Shown here one piece after another: positions 61,648 to 64,000 of a DNA stretch of 64,000 nucleotides. Location of the stretch: contig CAYXAA010000005.1 in NCBI GenBank assembly GCA_964462985.1, positions 116,917 to 180,916 of the forward strand, given 5' to 3'. Each line of letters starts with the position of its first letter. Within the stretch, counting starts at the first letter, position 1. Under the pieces are notes generated by a model. That model worked only from the letters and a program-made list of their open reading frames with translations. It did not search any database and had not been told where the DNA came from. This stretch comes from CAYXAA01 sp964462985. Its GTDB lineage: Bacteria; Pseudomonadota; Alphaproteobacteria; Rhizobiales; Stappiaceae. Position numbers and translations under genes: made by a program.

Positions 61648-63767
61648 GAGCTGTTACGGTCCCTGCGATTGAGATCGTCGAATTTGCGTCCGGACTGCGC
61701 CAATTCGATCAGAAGCTGCGATGGCTGCCAGAAGAACCCGTCTTCTTCGGCAAACGCGCGGATATCCGCGAGCACCCGGTCCAGTCCGACCATGTCGGCG
61801 TATTTCATCGGGCCGCCCCGGTAACGCGGGAAGCCGTAGCCGTAGAGCAACACGACGTCGACGTCGAGAGGACGCAGTGCGATACCGTCCTCCACCACCT
61901 TCGCGCCCTCGTTAATCATTGCCGCCAGGTAGCGTCGGATGATCTCGTCCTCGGAGAAGCGGCGCGGCGTGATACCGGCGGACTCGCGCTCTTCGGCGAT
62001 GATCGCATCGACTTCCGGATCCGGCGTGCCGGCGCGTGCGCCGTCGGGATAGAGATAGAAGCCACGGCCCGTTTTCTGACCGTACCAGCCGCGTTCACAG
62101 ATCCGGTCGGCAATCGCAACGTAGCGTTCTCGCGGATCGCGAGTCGGAGCGAGGCGCTTGCGAGTTGCCCAGCCGATGTCTAGGCCGGCGAGGTCGGCGA
62201 CCTGATACGGACCCATCGGAAAACCGAAGGCGCGGATTGCGGCGTCGATCTCATAGGGCGAGGCGCCGTCTGCCATCAGATAGTCGGCCTGCTTGCGATA
62301 AGCGGCGAGAATCCGGTTGCCGATGAAGCCGTCACAGACCCCGGCGCGCACGCCAACCTTGCGGAGCCGCTTGGCAAGAGCGAAGCCCGTGGCGGTGAGC
62401 TCCGGCGCGGTCTTGTCCGCCACCACGATTTCCAGAAGCTTCATGATGTGCGCCGGCGAGAAGAAGTGCAGGCCGATAACGTCCTGCGGACGGCTGGTGA
62501 CGGCAGCGATCTCATCGATGTCGAGATAGGATGTGTTGGTGGCCAGAACCGCGCCGGGCTTGGCGACCGCATCGAGCGTCCGGAAGATCTCGGTCTTCAC
62601 CTCCATGTCCTCGAAGGCGGCCTCGATGACGAGATCGACCTCGGCACATGCGGCATAGTCGGTCGATCCGGAAAACCGCTCGGCGAGGATCCGATCCTTC
62701 TCGTCCTCGCGCATGCGCTCGCTCGCGACGTTGCCGGCGAGGATGCGCTCGACATTGGCGCGACCACGGGCAAGGCTATCCTCGTCGCGCTCGATCATGG
62801 CGACGGGCAGGCCCGAGGTGAGCAAAGCCACCGTGATGCCGGCGCCCATGGTGCCGCCGCCGATCACGCCGACCCTTTCCACGATACGCGGCGAGACGCC
62901 CTCGAGGCCGGGAATCTTGGTGACCTCGCGGTCGGCGAAGAAGGCATGGACCAGGCCCTCGCGTTGCGGGGACGCCTGGCATTCTAGATAGATCTCGCGT
63001 TCGCGCTTCACGCCCTCCTCGAACGGCAGAATGACGGCGGCCTCGACGGCGTCTATGGCGCGCAGCGGCGCGGTCCGGCCGCGCGCCTTTTTCTTCAGCG
63101 TTTCGCGCCAGCGCGAAAACAGCTCGGGGTTGGCGCGGTCAGCGGCGATCTTGTCTTCGAGCGCACTGACAGGGCGAAGCGGCCGGTTCTCGGCGAGTGC
63201 CTTACGGGCAAAGGCGATCCCTGCCGCCGCGGGATCGCTGTCGGTTGCGATTGCGTCGACAATGCCGAGTTCGAGGGCTTCCTGCGCCGCAATTTGGCGC
63301 GCCGAGGTGATGATCTCGAGCGCCCTGTCGGCCCCGATCAGCCGTGGGAGCCGCTGCGTGCCCCCCGCTCCTGGAATGATGCCGAGATTGACTTCCGGCA
63401 GGCCGAGCTTTGCGCCCGCTACCGCAACGCGGAAGGTGCAGGCAAGGCCGAGCTCGAAACCACCGCCGAGGGCCGTGCCGTGATAGACACAGGTAACCGG
63501 CTTCGGCGAGCTATCGAAGGCAGCCATCACTTCCGGCAGGAGCGGCGGTTGCGGCGGTTTGCCGAACTCGCGAATGTCGGCGCCGGCGATGAAGGTTCGC
63601 CCGGCCCCGCAGACCACCACGGCCTTTACTTCATGATCGGCCTCCGCTGCCGCAAGCGCTTCGATGAGGCCCCGGCGCACAGCTTGGCCGATTGCATTGA
63701 CCGGGGGGTTGTCCACCGTGATGATTGCTATCCCGGCGACGACCTTGCACGAAACCACTTCTGCCAC
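61644..63767 (-). CDS. Bifunctional enoyl-CoA hydratase / 3-hydroxyacyl-CoA dehydrogenase (FadJ/FadB-like)
   Basis: A 707 aa two-domain protein. The N-terminal crotonase domain (1 to about 190) has both catalytic glutamates (GGGFELGLAC and GLPEVNLGIIPGAGG). The NAD-binding domain starts near 297 (VGVIGGGTMGAGI), with the catalytic His in LHFFSPAHIMKL. A duplicated C-terminal domain follows. The start is GTG 63767, with AGGAGT in front. It would carry out hydration and oxidation of the acyl-CoA made by the ligase in this cluster, or serve general beta-oxidation. A strong palindrome lies upstream. Confidence 0.93.
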   Translation of the reverse strand: MAEVVSCKVVAGIAIITVDNPPVNAIGQAVRRGLIEALAAAEADHEVKAVVVCGAGRTFIAGADIREFGKPPQPPLLPEVMAAFDSSPKPVTCVYHGTALGGGFELGLACTFRVAVAGAKLGLPEVNLGIIPGAGGTQRLPRLIGADRALEIITSARQIAAQEALELGIVDAIATDSDPAAAGIAFARKALAENRPLRPVSALEDKIAADRANPELFSRWRETLKKKARGRTAPLRAIDAVEAAVILPFEEGVKREREIYLECQASPQREGLVHAFFADREVTKIPGLEGVSPRIVERVGVIGGGTMGAGITVALLTSGLPVAMIERDEDSLARGRANVERILAGNVASERMREDEKDRILAERFSGSTDYAACAEVDLVIEAAFEDMEVKTEIFRTLDAVAKPGAVLATNTSYLDIDEIAAVTSRPQDVIGLHFFSPAHIMKLLEIVVADKTAPELTATGFALAKRLRKVGVRAGVCDGFIGNRILAAYRKQADYLMADGASPYEIDAAIRAFGFPMGPYQVADLAGLDIGWATRKRLAPTRDPRERYVAIADRICERGWYGQKTGRGFYLYPDGARAGTPDPEVDAIIAEERESAGITPRRFSEDEIIRRYLAAMINEGAKVVEDGIALRPLDVDVVLLYGYGFPRYRGGPMKYADMVGLDRVLADIRAFAEEDGFFWQPSQLLIELAQSGRKFDDLNRRDRNSS

Positions 63768-63843
63768 GAAACCACTCCTGCGGTTTGCCGCAAGCCTGCG
63801 GCCGGATGCTGAGCAGTGTAGCGCATGCTTGATGGGATCGAAA

Positions 63844-63863
63844 ATGCTTTAGACCTAAAGTAT
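63844..63863. promoter_or_regulatory. 20-bp near-perfect palindrome upstream of the FadJ-like gene
   Basis: ATGCTTTAGACCTAAAGTAT: CTTTAG and CTAAAG arms around AC, with matching outer AT/AT. It lies 77-96 bp before the start codon. A repressor operator is likely; the regulator is not in the window. Confidence 0.6.
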
Positions 63864-63890
63864 TGCAGGCCTGTAAGGTACTGGAGGTTG

Positions 63891-64000
63891 TCAGCTGCCC
63901 GCCGCTGTTGCGACATGAGACTGCAGGGCGTTCAGCGTACCGGCGGGGCGGCGGTGCTGGAAGCCAGGCGCAACGTGACGGGTAGCCGCCGCCACATCGC
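63891..64000 (-). CDS. Probable C-terminal end of a minus-strand gene, truncated by the window edge
   Basis: From the right edge the minus strand is open for 35 codons to a TGA at 63891-63893, with the ending GTLNALQSHVATAAGS. The third codon positions are GC-rich, as in neighbours. It is too short to identify. It would lie about 120 bp upstream of the FadJ-like gene on the same strand. Confidence 0.4.
   Translation of the reverse strand, partial: DVAAATRHVAPGFQHRRPAGTLNALQSHVATAAGS

Noticed and set aside
1..64000. CRISPR arrays, insertion sequences, prophage genes, rRNA
   Set aside because: No regularly spaced repeats, transposase motifs, phage structural genes or rRNA segments were recognised on reading both strands.

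Overview
This window is high-GC DNA from an alphaproteobacterium, most likely of the order Hyphomicrobiales (Rhizobiales). The case rests on several lineage markers. A ChpT/CtrA cell-cycle phosphorelay pair flanks a chemotaxis operon. GANTC (CcrM-type) sites crowd the space between ctrA and fliI. There is a DUF1134/EipA-type envelope protein. A bacterioferritin gene sits behind a perfect Irr-type iron control palindrome. TRAP and ABC uptake systems for organic acids and peptides are abundant. No genus can be named from sequence reading alone.

Layout. 1-6.3 kb is housekeeping: a proline-rich one-pass membrane protein open to the left edge, a TPP riboswitch with thiX/thiY-like transport genes, rpoH, rluD and a small membrane protein. 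A tRNA-Glu(CTC) at 6.48 kb is followed by a compositionally odd islet with a GMC oxidoreductase (6.6-8.7 kb). 8.8-11.4 kb holds a coiled-coil membrane protein, EipA and a YHS-domain protein. 11.5-21.2 kb is the motility and cell-cycle block: chpT, cheA-cheW-cheY-cheB-cheR, ctrA on the opposite strand, then fliI-fliJ. A PqiA-like protein and a DUF2336 protein follow.

23.2-35.6 kb looks like a 4-hydroxyproline utilisation region. It has an alpha-ketoglutarate semialdehyde dehydrogenase, a five-gene Dpp/Opp-type ABC importer, a HupE protein under a cobalamin riboswitch, a GntR/FCD regulator, and a three-gene operon (DHDPS-family deaminase, FAD-dependent D-amino-acid-type dehydrogenase, hydroxyproline epimerase). 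Together the enzymes can carry hydroxyproline to alpha-ketoglutarate. 35.6-42.8 kb holds a RecD-like helicase, Tex, bacterioferritin, a DEAD-box helicase and an SDR.

43-64 kb is a catabolic accessory region. A UxaA-family sugar-acid dehydratase faces a dctPQM TRAP operon. Next comes a feruloyl-CoA-synthase-type cluster (CoA ligase, thioesterase, MarR, crotonase, solitary TRAP binding protein). The most interesting unit follows: a tightly overlapping minus-strand operon of a NicX-like dihydroxypyridine dioxygenase homologue, an alpha/beta hydrolase, an acyl-CoA-dehydrogenase-fold protein lacking the usual glutamate in the YEGT position, and an AMP-forming CoA ligase. It is followed on the same strand by dctPQM. 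Divergent to it are a flavin reductase and a second MarR regulator, then a convergent FadJ-type bifunctional protein. I read this as a candidate, possibly undescribed, CoA-linked pathway for an N-heterocyclic or related aromatic acid.
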